This document shows positions 54,286 to 62,379 of a stretch of DNA of 64,000 nt, one piece after another. Origin of the DNA: Burkholderiales bacterium. GTDB taxonomy: Bacteria > Pseudomonadota > Gammaproteobacteria > Burkholderiales > Burkholderiaceae_C. The notes beneath the pieces are model-generated. The model did no database searches, had not been told where the DNA came from, and saw only the letters and a program-made list of their open reading frames with translations. The translations under genes and the position numbers were made by a program. The stretch covers positions 62,001-126,000 of the forward strand of contig JAGWTU010000003.1 of NCBI GenBank assembly GCA_028868825.1, written 5' to 3'. Each line of letters begins with the position of its first letter. Within the stretch, counting starts at the first letter, position 1.

Positions 54286-54337
54286 GCCATGCACGGGTGC
54301 CATGCACGGGTGCCATGCATGGGCGCCATACACGGGC
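54286..54337. repeat. Tandem repeat, four copies of a 13-base unit
   Basis: Unit GCCATGCACGGGT is present in two exact copies (54286-54311) followed by two variant copies (54312-54337) and a partial fifth. It falls in the gap between the phosphoesterase gene and the TonB receptor gene, starting seven bases after the hairpin at 54254-54279. The 13-base period is not a multiple of three, which argues against coding use. Confidence 0.8.
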
Positions 54338-54450
54338 GCATGACGCCGGTGCGATCGCGACATCCGCGTCGAAAAAATACGACGCCCTCGTCAGGGTGTC
54401 ACGGCGTCTGCTTATCTTGGGTGACCCCCCCAGCCATCGAGCGTCACCCC

Positions 54451-57045
54451 ATGAGAATTCCCCATCGCACGACCCTGTCGGTCCTCGTCGCGCAGGCCGT
54501 CTGCGCGCACGCCTGGTCCGAGGAAGCGCCAGCTCCGCAAAGCGCCGCCGAGACCATCGTCATCCAGGCGCAGCGCAGCAATGCGTCGGTCGCGCGCCAG
54601 GTGCAGGAACAGGCTCCCAACCTCGTCAACCTGACGACGGCCGAGGAGATGCGCAAGCTGCCCGATGTCAATACGGCCGAGGCCGTGCGGCGCATACCCG
54701 GCGTCTCGCTCGAAACCGACACCGGCGAGGGCCGCTACATCAACATCCGCGGCATCGACTCCGATCTCAACAGCACGACCTTCGGCGGCCTGCGCCTGCC
54801 GCCGTCGAACAACGCCTCGCCCTTCGGCGGCGGCCGCGCGGTGGCGCTCGACGCGATTCCGACCGGCCTCGTCGGCGCGATCACCGTGACCAAGACGACG
54901 CTGCCCGAACAGGATGCCGAGGCCTTGGGCGGCACCATCGAGATCACGCCCAAGACCGCGCCGCGCGGCGCCGCCGGCTTCGTCGACGCACGCCTGGGCA
55001 CGGGCTACGAGCCGCTGCGCAAGACCGGCATCGGCGACATCTCGGTGACGGCGGGCACGCGCTTCGGCGGCGCCGCGGTGGCCCCGGGCGCCGTCGAGGC
55101 CTACGGCGACCGGCCGTTCGCGCTCGTCGTCACCGCGACCTATTACGAGGACCAGCGCGGCATCGACGACATCGAGCCCGCCTTCATCGACGGCGGCAAT
55201 TACAACCCGCCGTCGACGGCCTATGCCGGCTGGGACCAGCGCCATTACCAATACCATCGCCAGCGCCACGGCCTGGGTTTCGACCTCGGATTCCAGCCCA
55301 ACGCCGACAGCAGCTACTACCTGCGCTTCTTCGACGCCGGCTATACCGAGACCGTGCACCGCAACCGCCTGACGGTGACCCCCGACGGCAACCCGACCCT
55401 GTCCGGCGGCGTCTACACCGACGGCATGACGGCCAGCGGCTTCGACAAGACGCTGCGCGACGAGAAGGAGCGCATCGGCAACCAGGTCTTCGTCGTCGGC
55501 GGCAAGAACCGCATCGACCAGATGCAGCTCGACTACCGGCTCGGCTACACCGAGGGCTCGTACAAGAAGCTCTACGACTACAACTCGGACTTCAATTTCA
55601 CGCCGGCCAGCGGCACCATCGCCTACACCAACAACGGTGAAGGACACACGCCGAGCTACACCGTCAGCGGCGCCGATTACCTCAATCCCGCGAATTACAC
55701 GCTGGCGAAGTTCCAGAACGCGACCACTCACATCACCGACAAGGAACTCTCGACGGCCGAGAACCTGCGGATGTCTGTGAACTGGGGCGGCTTCGATGCC
55801 GAATCGCTCAAGCTCGGGTTCAGCGGCCGCTGGCGCAAGCGCCATGCCACGGGGCAACCCTATTCGTACCACGGCGCGCCGGCGTTGCCGCTGACCGGCT
55901 ACCTCAGCGGCGGCAATGTCAACTTCTACGACGGCCAGTACGACAACATGCCCAACATCGGAACCGGGCAGCTGCAGAACGTCCTCTCGCAGTACCAGAC
56001 CATCGGCGCGAACGACGCGATCAATTCCGCGCTGCAGACGCAGACCGGCAAGGAGGATGTCTACGCCGTCTACGGCCAGTACCAGCTGGTCAGCGGCCGC
56101 CTGACGGTCACCGGCGGCGCCCGCGTCGAGGCCACGCGCGCCCGCTACGACGGCTACGGCGAAGGCGGCGCCAACACGGCCAACCCGTTCGTGCTGCCGG
56201 TCGGCGCATCGCACAACTACGCCAATTTCTTCCCCAGCCTGCAGGCCCGCTACGAACTCGAACCCAGGACGCTGGTGCGTGCCGTCTGGTCGACGGCGAT
56301 CGCGCGGCCGGGCTTCAACCAGGTCACGCCGTCGCTGATCGTCGACCCGGTAGCCAACCAGGTCACGCAGGGCAATCCGGACCTCAAGCCGATCACCGAC
56401 AACGCCTTCGACCTCTCGTTCGAGCATTACCTGCCGGGCGCCGGCATCGTCTCGGTCGGCCTGTTCGACAAGCAGTTCAACAACTACATCGTCGGCAACC
56501 AGACCACGCAGACCTATCCGAACAACGGCCTCTTCGCGGGCTTCGTCGGCACGGCGCATGTGATCTCGTTCGGCAATGTCAGCAACGCCTGGGTGCGCGG
56601 CCTCGAGTTCAACTACGAGCAGAAGCTGCAGGACCTGCCCGAGGCGCTGCGCGGCCTGGGCGTCGGCGCGAACTACACCTATGCCGCATCGAACTTCGCG
56701 ATCCGGCAGGGCGAATCGTCGACGCTGCCCTCGACCTCGAAGCACACGCTCAATTTCTACGTCTCGTACGAAAACCAGGGCTTCGATCTGCGGCTCGGCG
56801 GCTATTACCTGTCGCGCAATCTGTGGGCGATCGGCGGCGCAGCCGGGCTCGACGTCTATTCGGAACCGCGCTTCTCGCTCGATTTCGGATCGTCGTACAA
56901 GATCAACGACCGCGCCTCGGTGTACTTCAACGCCAAGAACCTGACCAACACGCCGCTGACCTTTGCCGAGGGTTCGTCGAATCGCGTCATCCAGCGCGAG
57001 TTCTATCGCCAGACCTACCAGGTCGGAGCGAACCTCAGCTTCTGA
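54451..57045 (+). CDS. TonB-dependent receptor, Xanthomonas/Caulobacter type
   Basis: Receptor of 864 residues. Signal peptide TLSVLVAQAVCAHAWSEE, then ETIVIQAQRSNASVARQVQEQ and the plug region EEMRKLPDVNTAEAVRRIPGV, YINIRGIDSDLN and the barrel, ending in an aromatic YQVGANLSF. The MRIPH start at 54451 is preferred over upstream in-frame codons, which would run through the tandem repeat. It shares one base with the next gene (TGATG). With phospholipase and phosphoesterase upstream and a YncE-like protein downstream, it may take up a phosphorus-containing or lipid-derived product, but its ligand is not known. Confidence 0.92.
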   Translation: MRIPHRTTLSVLVAQAVCAHAWSEEAPAPQSAAETIVIQAQRSNASVARQVQEQAPNLVNLTTAEEMRKLPDVNTAEAVRRIPGVSLETDTGEGRYINIRGIDSDLNSTTFGGLRLPPSNNASPFGGGRAVALDAIPTGLVGAITVTKTTLPEQDAEALGGTIEITPKTAPRGAAGFVDARLGTGYEPLRKTGIGDISVTAGTRFGGAAVAPGAVEAYGDRPFALVVTATYYEDQRGIDDIEPAFIDGGNYNPPSTAYAGWDQRHYQYHRQRHGLGFDLGFQPNADSSYYLRFFDAGYTETVHRNRLTVTPDGNPTLSGGVYTDGMTASGFDKTLRDEKERIGNQVFVVGGKNRIDQMQLDYRLGYTEGSYKKLYDYNSDFNFTPASGTIAYTNNGEGHTPSYTVSGADYLNPANYTLAKFQNATTHITDKELSTAENLRMSVNWGGFDAESLKLGFSGRWRKRHATGQPYSYHGAPALPLTGYLSGGNVNFYDGQYDNMPNIGTGQLQNVLSQYQTIGANDAINSALQTQTGKEDVYAVYGQYQLVSGRLTVTGGARVEATRARYDGYGEGGANTANPFVLPVGASHNYANFFPSLQARYELEPRTLVRAVWSTAIARPGFNQVTPSLIVDPVANQVTQGNPDLKPITDNAFDLSFEHYLPGAGIVSVGLFDKQFNNYIVGNQTTQTYPNNGLFAGFVGTAHVISFGNVSNAWVRGLEFNYEQKLQDLPEALRGLGVGANYTYAASNFAIRQGESSTLPSTSKHTLNFYVSYENQGFDLRLGGYYLSRNLWAIGGAAGLDVYSEPRFSLDFGSSYKINDRASVYFNAKNLTNTPLTFAEGSSNRVIQREFYRQTYQVGANLSF

Positions 57046-58040
57046 TGCGCGCACCGACCATGACGATCCGCACCCTCCTGAGCGCAGCGGCGCTGGCCGC
57101 CGCGATGCTGCCGGCCGCCGCGGCGCCCGGCCCCTACGCCGTGGCCGAGCGCATCGCGCTCGACGCGGCCGGCCGCTGGGACTATGCGGCGATCGACGCA
57201 TCGCACCGCCGGCTGTACCTCAGCCATGGCGATCACGTCGATGCCGTCGACCTGGCGACGCGACAGCGCATCGGGACGATCCGCGACACGGCGGGCGTGC
57301 ACGGCATCGCCTTCGCACCCGAAGCGGGCCTGGGCTTCACGACCAACGGGGCCTCGAACAGCGTCACCGTGTTCGACCTCGGCAACCTGGCCGTGCGGAC
57401 CGTCATCGCGCTGTCGGGCAAGAAGCCCGACGCGCTGATCTACGTGGCCGCGGTCGACAAGCTGTACGTCTTCGACGGCGGCAGCAACGAGATCGAGATC
57501 ATCGATACGCGGCGGCTCGAACGCGTCGCGTCGATCCCGACCAGCGGTCGACCCGAATTCGCGGTCACCGACGGCCGCGGCCGCATCTATTACAACATCG
57601 AGGACCACGCGGCGATCGACGTCGTCGACACGCGCAGCGACCGCCGCGTCGCGACCTGGCCGCTGGCGGGCTGCGAGGAGCCGTCCGGGCTGGCGATCGA
57701 TGTCGCGCACCAGCGGCTCTATTCCTCGTGCCAGAACCGCGTCATGGCGGTCACCGACGCGGCCAGCGGCCAGCGCGCCGCGAGTTTCGCCATCGGCGTG
57801 CACCCGGACACGGTGGCTTTCGACGCCGCGGCCGGGCGCATCATCACGTCCTGCGGCGGCGGCACGCTGAGCGTGGCGACCGAGATCGACGCCGACCATT
57901 ACGAAGTCCAAGACGAACTCGCCACCGCGAAGGGCGCAAAGACCATGGCCTACGATCCGGCGGACCGCTCGGTCTATCTGCCGACTGCCATCGACGGCAC
58001 CTTCACGGTGCTCGTCGCCAAGCTGCGTCCGGCGCCGTAG
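57045..58040 (+). CDS. Exported YncE-like beta-propeller protein
   Basis: Secreted protein of 331 residues. Signal peptide TIRTLLSAAALAAAMLPAAAA, then repeats of the YVTN/YncE kind: RRLYLSHGDHVDAVDLATRQRIGTI, GLGFTTNGASNSVTVFDLGNL, KLYVFDGGSNEIEIIDTRRLERV, RIYYNIEDHAAIDVVDTRSDRRV and QRLYSSCQNRVMAVTDAASGQ. These make a seven-bladed propeller. Start and the receptor stop overlap (TGATG); a second ATG lies at 57060. Propellers of this type often sit beside TonB receptors and may act as ligand-binding or metal-related periplasmic factors. Function here is inferred only from that pairing. Confidence 0.87.
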   Translation: MRAPTMTIRTLLSAAALAAAMLPAAAAPGPYAVAERIALDAAGRWDYAAIDASHRRLYLSHGDHVDAVDLATRQRIGTIRDTAGVHGIAFAPEAGLGFTTNGASNSVTVFDLGNLAVRTVIALSGKKPDALIYVAAVDKLYVFDGGSNEIEIIDTRRLERVASIPTSGRPEFAVTDGRGRIYYNIEDHAAIDVVDTRSDRRVATWPLAGCEEPSGLAIDVAHQRLYSSCQNRVMAVTDAASGQRAASFAIGVHPDTVAFDAAAGRIITSCGGGTLSVATEIDADHYEVQDELATAKGAKTMAYDPADRSVYLPTAIDGTFTVLVAKLRPAP

Positions 58041-58058
58041 GCCTTTCGAGCGCAACGC

Positions 58059-58493
58059 TCATGGCGTCAGCGACAAGGTCACCAAGCCGATGGCCAGGAA
58101 TCCTATGAAGGCGATCGACATATGGACGAAGACCAGCCATTCCGGCAACGGTTTCCGTTTCCAGTGATAGCCCAGATTCAGGAACACGCCAGCGGCCGCC
58201 GCGACCAGGAGCGCGATCAGACCGAACGGCCCGGCCCGCGGCAGGGCACTGCTCGCCGACCATTCGAGGACCAGTAGCGAGAGTGCGGCAACCGCGGCAA
58301 AGCCATGCAGCTTCGCGAGCCAGGGCGGCGAGTGGTGGTCGCTGCAGAATCGGACGAAGGCCATCGCAAGGCCGCTGCAGAAGGCGACAGCCAGCAACCA
58401 CGTTGCCGCTTGGAAGATCAGCTTTGCGTCCAAATGGCTATCAATCGAGTCGTCGTGGGACCGAACAGTATCTGCTGAAATCGCGAGCCTCAC
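58059..58493 (-). CDS. Small four-span membrane protein of unknown function
   Basis: Predicted membrane protein of about 144 residues with four hydrophobic segments: LIFQAATWLLAVAFCSGLAM, LHGFAAVAALSLLVLEW, FGLIALLVAAAAGVFLNLGY and FVHMSIAFIGFLAIGLVTLS. Histidines fall in or near the helices (HGFAA, HMSIA), so haem or metal binding is conceivable. I do not recognise the family. The start is uncertain: a GTG at 58493 has AAGGG seven bases ahead, and a TTG at 58433 would give a shorter protein. It converges with the YncE-like gene (18 bp apart). The 261 bases to the next gene hold nothing else recognisable. Confidence 0.6.
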   Translation of the reverse strand: MRLAISADTVRSHDDSIDSHLDAKLIFQAATWLLAVAFCSGLAMAFVRFCSDHHSPPWLAKLHGFAAVAALSLLVLEWSASSALPRAGPFGLIALLVAAAAGVFLNLGYHWKRKPLPEWLVFVHMSIAFIGFLAIGLVTLSLTP

Positions 58494-58754
58494 CGACAGG
58501 CCCTTCGTAGCCGAACCGGCGCATGCCTTCAGGGGCGGACCGTCCGCGAGAACGGGGACGCCGTCACAGGCGGACTTCCCACCGAAGGCACGGCATCGGC
58601 AGGGGCCGCGTCGCAGCGCCGACGCCACGCCTCGCGCCGCAGGGATGCGTTTCGTCGCATGAGGGATGCCGCCCGTTCCGGCGCGTCCTAGAGTGAATTC
58701 GAAGTCATCGGGCGTCGCCCGGTGCATTCGATCACTCTTCGATGGAGCCTCCCC

Positions 58755-59204
58755 ATGCGTACCCAAGACACGAACCCGATCAGCGCCTGCCATGCGGCCC
58801 GCCTGGCCGCCGCACTGGGCCTGCTGTGCGCCGCCGTCGCGCACGCCTTCGACCTCACCGTGACGATCCAGAACGCCCGCTCGAACGAGGGCACGGTGAG
58901 GGCCGCGCTCTACGAGGCGAAGACCGGCTGGCTGCGCGACGGCGCGCCGGTGCAGCGCCGGTTCACAACGCCGCAATCGTCGGGCACGGTCATCGTGTTC
59001 CACGACCTGCCCGCAGGCCGCTATGCCGTTTCGGGCTTTCACGACGAGAACGGCAACGAGAAACTCGACACGAACGCGATGGGCATGAACATCGAGCCTA
59101 TCGCGTTCAGCCGCGACGCCCGCGGCCGCATGGGGCCGCCGAAGTTCGACGATGCCGCGTTCGATCTGACGCAGGACATGGCGATCACGATGGCGCTGCA
59201 CTGA
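58755..59204 (+). CDS. Exported DUF2141 protein
   Basis: Exported protein of 149 residues with a signal peptide (LAAALGLLCAAVAHA) and the compact all-beta DUF2141 domain: DLTVTIQNARSNEGTVRAALYE, VIVFHDLPAGRYAVSGFHDENGNEKLDTN and GMNIEPIAFSRDARGRMGPPKFDDAAFDL. The DENGNEKLDTN stretch resembles a calcium-binding loop. GGAG precedes the ATG at 58755. It lies 19 bp before the carotenoid oxygenase gene, and the two are probably co-transcribed; DUF2141 genes often accompany carotenoid or isoprenoid genes. Biochemical role not known. Confidence 0.88.
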   Translation: MRTQDTNPISACHAARLAAALGLLCAAVAHAFDLTVTIQNARSNEGTVRAALYEAKTGWLRDGAPVQRRFTTPQSSGTVIVFHDLPAGRYAVSGFHDENGNEKLDTNAMGMNIEPIAFSRDARGRMGPPKFDDAAFDLTQDMAITMALH

Positions 59205-59223
59205 ACCGGCCCGGGAGCAAGCG

Positions 59224-60750
59224 ATGCAACGTCGAATGTTCTGCCGGGCGCTCACCGGACTGGCGACGCTCGCCACCGGGGGCCTCGCGCTCGCGGCCCC
59301 CGCGGGCACCGCGGATATCGGCCCGGATCCGTATTTCAAGGCATTCGCGAGCCAGCTCGAACGCGAGCCCTGGACGATGGGTTACGAGGGACTGCAGGGC
59401 GACGCAGCGGCCATGCCGCTGCGCCTCACGGGCCGCCTGCCCGGCGACCTGCGTGGCGCCTTCTACCGCAACGGCCCGGCGCGCCACGCCCTCGGTGGCT
59501 ACCGCTATCACCATTATTTCGACGGCGACGGCATGGTGCAGCGCTATGCGATCACCGACGCCGGCGTCAGCCACACGGGCCGCTTCGTGCGCACCGACAA
59601 GTTCAAGGCCGACAGCGCTGCCGGACGTCCGGTGCGCGCCTCGTTCGGGTCGAACCCGCCCGGCGCCGAATTCGCCGATTCGGCCGATTCAATCAATGTC
59701 GCCAACACGAGCCTGCTGCGCCTGGGCAACGGCCAGATGCTGGCACTGTGGGAAGGCGGATCGGCGACGCGCATCGACGCCGCGACGCTTCAGACGCTGG
59801 GCCTCCAGACCTGGCGCGGCGACCTCGCCGGCATGCCCTTCTCGGCGCATCCCAAGGTCGAAAGCGACGGCACGGTTTGGAATTTCGGCGTCAGCGCCGC
59901 GGCCGGCCTGCTGACGCTGTACCGCATCGATGCCGACGGCCAGTTGCTGCAGGCCACGACCTTCCCGGTGCCGCAGCTCGCGATGGTCCACGACTTCGCG
60001 GTGACGCAGCGCTTCCTGATCCTGCCGCTGCCGCCGTTCGTGTTCGATCGCGAACGGGCGCAGGACGGCGCGACCTTCCTCGACAGCTACGTCTGGAAGC
60101 CCGAACTGGGGCTGCGCCTGCTCGTCGTGCCCAAGGACGGGCCGGACAAGCCGCGCTGGTTCACGCTGCCGGCCGGTTTCGTGTTCCACGTCGCGAACGC
60201 CTGGGAGGATGCCGACGGCAGCAGCCTGCACCTGGACCTCGTGCGCTCGGACGACGCATCGATGGTGCAGGACGGCTTCAAGAGCCTCATGCGCGGCGAG
60301 TTCCACGGCTCATCGCAACCGCGCCTGAGCCTGATCACGCTGGATCTGAAGTCCGGCACCGCGCGGCAGGCGGTCCAACCCTGGATCGCCGAATTCCCGC
60401 GCGTCGATCCGCGCCTCGTCGCGCGGCGCCACCGCCAGATCTACACGACGCTGCGCATCGACCCGGGCCCGCGCCCGGGCTTCGACGCGATCGTGCGTTT
60501 CGATCGCGAGCGCGGCACGCTGGACCGCTATCGCTACGGCGAGCAGGTGATGGTCGAGGAGCATCTCTTCGTGCCCCGAACCGGCGCCGGCGAGGACGGT
60601 GCCGGCTGGGTGCTGGGCACGGCGCTCGATCTGCGCCAGCGCGCGATGCTGTTCTCGGTGTTCGATGCGATGCATCTGGCGGATGGGCCGATCGCCCAGG
60701 GCACGCTGCCGCGCGTGATGCCGCTGGGCTTGCACGGTCTATGGGCCTGA
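59224..60750 (+). CDS. Carotenoid oxygenase family protein with Tat-type signal
   Basis: Non-haem iron dioxygenase of 508 residues that would cleave a double bond in a carotenoid, apocarotenoid or stilbene. The four iron-binding histidines fall in SAHPKVES, MVHDFAVT, VFHVANAWEDADG and the C-terminal LHGLW. FYRNGPARH, HYFDGDGM and FRTDKF-like VRTDKFKAD are family segments. Unusually for this mostly cytoplasmic family, the N-terminus has a twin arginine (QRRMFCRALTGLATLATGGLALAAPAG), suggesting export. Coupled to the DUF2141 gene upstream. Nothing recognisable lies in the 69 bases before the next remnant. Confidence 0.9.
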   Translation: MQRRMFCRALTGLATLATGGLALAAPAGTADIGPDPYFKAFASQLEREPWTMGYEGLQGDAAAMPLRLTGRLPGDLRGAFYRNGPARHALGGYRYHHYFDGDGMVQRYAITDAGVSHTGRFVRTDKFKADSAAGRPVRASFGSNPPGAEFADSADSINVANTSLLRLGNGQMLALWEGGSATRIDAATLQTLGLQTWRGDLAGMPFSAHPKVESDGTVWNFGVSAAAGLLTLYRIDADGQLLQATTFPVPQLAMVHDFAVTQRFLILPLPPFVFDRERAQDGATFLDSYVWKPELGLRLLVVPKDGPDKPRWFTLPAGFVFHVANAWEDADGSSLHLDLVRSDDASMVQDGFKSLMRGEFHGSSQPRLSLITLDLKSGTARQAVQPWIAEFPRVDPRLVARRHRQIYTTLRIDPGPRPGFDAIVRFDRERGTLDRYRYGEQVMVEEHLFVPRTGAGEDGAGWVLGTALDLRQRAMLFSVFDAMHLADGPIAQGTLPRVMPLGLHGLWA

Positions 60751-60819
60751 GGCCGCGGGCGCGTCGCGCGGACAGTCGGGGGTACAAGCTTCCTCCGCTC
60801 AGGGTCCGCTCGACATGCG

Positions 60820-61087
60820 TTATTGGTAGGCCGGCACCAGCGACCATTCCAGGTTGGCCCTGCTGACGTCGGTCCATTCCGTCGACCTGGTTGGCGATAT
60901 TGAAGTAGCCGTTCGACAGCGGCACCACCTTCCACTGCAAGCTGCCGCAGCTGATGTCGGACCATGCGGTGACCGGCGAATTCCGCATAGCCGCTACCGC
61001 CGTAGAGCCCCATCTCGTCGGTGCGGTTCGAGATCTTCAGACAGCCGTCGCCGAGGCCCGTGATCCTCCGCCGCAGGTTGTTTCTGG
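60820..61087 (-). pseudogene. Fragment of a ricin-type beta-trefoil (lectin-like) domain
   Basis: Remnant of the C-terminal part of a carbohydrate-binding beta-trefoil protein, split over three frames. Reading the minus strand: frame one gives ITGLGDGCLKISNRTDEMGLYGG and SGYAEFAG; a shift near 60972 gives TAWSDISCGSLQWKVVPLSNGYFNIANQVDGM; a further shift near 60890 gives WTDVSRANLEWSLVPAYQ and a TAA at 60820-60822. The QW/EW and NGYFNIAN elements recur as in RICIN domains attached to glycosidases. No start or N-terminal region remains. Domain assignment is from pattern only. Confidence 0.55.
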
Positions 61088-61242
61088 ACACTCTATCGCC
61101 GCCACGTCGCGGAGGGCCAAGTCGTCGGCGCGATCAAGGGCCGGCGCGCCTGGGGTGAGGACCATGACGCGATCGTCGCCTGGGACGCGAACGACTACGC
61201 GGTCAACACGCCCGACAAGGTGCTGACGGGGGTCGAGACGAA
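61087..61242 (+). pseudogene. Internal fragment of a phosphoesterase gene
   Basis: About 155 bases clearly homologous to the 3' part of the phosphoesterase at 53006-54244 (compare 53942-54095 there). The fragment reads LYRRHVAEGQVVGAIKGRRAWGEDHDAIVA-WDANDY and AVNTPDKVLTGVETN; the intact gene reads IYRGDVAVSRIVGAIKGSRAWGEGHNAIVVLWDENDY and AVNTPNKVLTMVETN. It lacks start, N-terminal domain and C-terminus, and a codon is missing before the WD motif. It is the leftover of a second family member, not a recent copy, because the bases differ at many positions. Confidence 0.75.
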
Positions 61243-61277
61243 TTCTCACGCGGCTGCGGCCGGCGCCGTAGCCGGGC

Positions 61278-61607
61278 CTATCGAGATCCGTTCGGCCGCC
61301 TGCGCGTGCCCGCCACCATCAGCATCAATGCCACCGCCGTCAGTGACAGCGCCCCGGGCTCCGACACCGGGGCCGCCTGACCCACGAAGCCTACCGTCAG
61401 TCCGGCGGAATCGACTTAGAAGCCGACCGATTCGCCGGCCCCGCTGATGCCGACGACCTGCGTGCCGGCCTTGTTGATCCCAAGCACCTGCGTGAATGCC
61501 GGATTCACGGGATCGACGACATCCTGGAACACATAGCCGGCGTGGGCGGCACCGGCAGACAGGCCCCATGCGAGGGCCATCGTCGCGGTCCAACCGGAAT
61601 GCAGCAT
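61278..61607 (-). pseudogene. PEP-CTERM exported protein with in-frame stop
   Basis: Gene with a good GAGGAG site, a signal peptide (MALAWGLSAGAAHA) and a mature start YVFQDVVDPVNPAFTQVLGINKAGTQVVGISGAGESVGF. A TAA at 61416-61418 interrupts it. The same frame continues with VDSAGLTVGFVGQAAPV and the sorting signal SEPGALSLTAVALMLMVAGTRRR to a TAG at 61278. The total of 109 codons is short for the type, so an internal segment has probably been lost as well. If read only to the first stop, a 63-residue secreted peptide without the anchor would result. Confidence 0.65.
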
Positions 61608-61726
61608 GGTCGTACTCCTCGGTGCCAAGCGACACCCTCGCGACCGAGCCCCGGGGTATCGATGCCGGGAGACTAACGAGGACTTATCACGGTGATCACG
61701 GTGCGGATACCCAAGTTACATTTTAG

Positions 61727-61903
61727 CGAAGGAGTTTTCCGACAGGGCCCGGAGTCCGCAACCTCTGGGCCCGCGTGCGCCTGCGCTGCGGCCTGGACGC
61801 GAACGAAGCCTTCGAAGGCGATGTGGCGGGGCCGTTCGGCAACCGGCCCGCTGGGGCGCGAAGGTTCTGGCGGACAATCAGCGCGGCTGTCGTGCAGGGG
61901 TAG
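61727..61903 (+). pseudogene. Unidentified 3' gene remnant
   Basis: 58 codons open after a TAG at 61724, without a convincing start, ending in TAG two bases before the ATG of the next gene. The peptide (GVRNLWARVRLRCGLDANEAF, EGDVAGPFGNRPAGARRFWR) has normal protein composition and codon use. The tight spacing to the following gene suggests it was the end of an upstream operon gene whose 5' part has been lost. I do not recognise the family. The 119 bases before it (61608-61726) hold no gene. Confidence 0.35.
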
Positions 61904-61905
61904 TA

Positions 61906-62379
61906 ATGTCGATTCGAATGGGCAGGCCCGTGGCGGCCACGCTGCGGCGGTCGTCGCGCCTGGGTGCGCCGTGGCTCGCGGTCGCGCCGTGGCTGGCGCT
62001 GGCCCAGGACCCCTCGGCCGCCCGCCATGTGGATGCCGCGAGGCGACTCGTGCAGGGCCTGGCGCTGGAGCACACGAACTACGAGCATGGCCAGGGCAGC
62101 ATCCGCTGGGACGGGACCCTGGCCTCGCACACCGACTGTTCCGGATTCATCGACCACCTGCTGATGCAGGACGACGGCTACGACGTCGCCGACTTCCAGC
62201 GCTGGTTCCGCAGCCGCCGGCCCACCGCGGCCCGCGACCACGACGTCATCGAACAAGGCCGCGGGTTACCGACTATCCGCAACGTCGGCGCGATGCGCCC
62301 CGGCGACCCCTCGCCATCCAATACCTCACGCGATCGACCGATTCATTCCCGCATTCAAGCCCTGAGGACACAGGCATGA
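61906..62379 (+). pseudogene. Frameshifted NlpC/P60-like exported protein
   Basis: The start is sound (AGGGG six bases ahead of the ATG at 61906), with a signal-like WLAVAPWLALAQ and the sequence VQGLALEHTNYEHGQGSIRW, SHTDCSGFIDHLLMQDDGYD and ARDHDVIEQGRG. The Cys in TDCSGF is where the nucleophile of NlpC/P60-type cysteine hydrolases lies. After MRPGD the expected continuation (AIQYLTRSTDSF) is present but in another frame, implying loss of one base near 62306-62312. The catalytic-His part of the domain is absent before the next gene begins, so the 3' half has been deleted as well. Confidence 0.6.

Noticed and set aside
54286..54345. A CRISPR-like array.
   Set aside because: The unit is 13 bases and contiguous with no spacers.
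61239..61244. EcoRI-like GAATTC sites at the ends of two decayed genes (about 49720 and 61239), suggesting chimeric cloning.
   Set aside because: GAATTC is frequent in this sequence because Glu-Phe codons produce it; two coincidences are not evidence.
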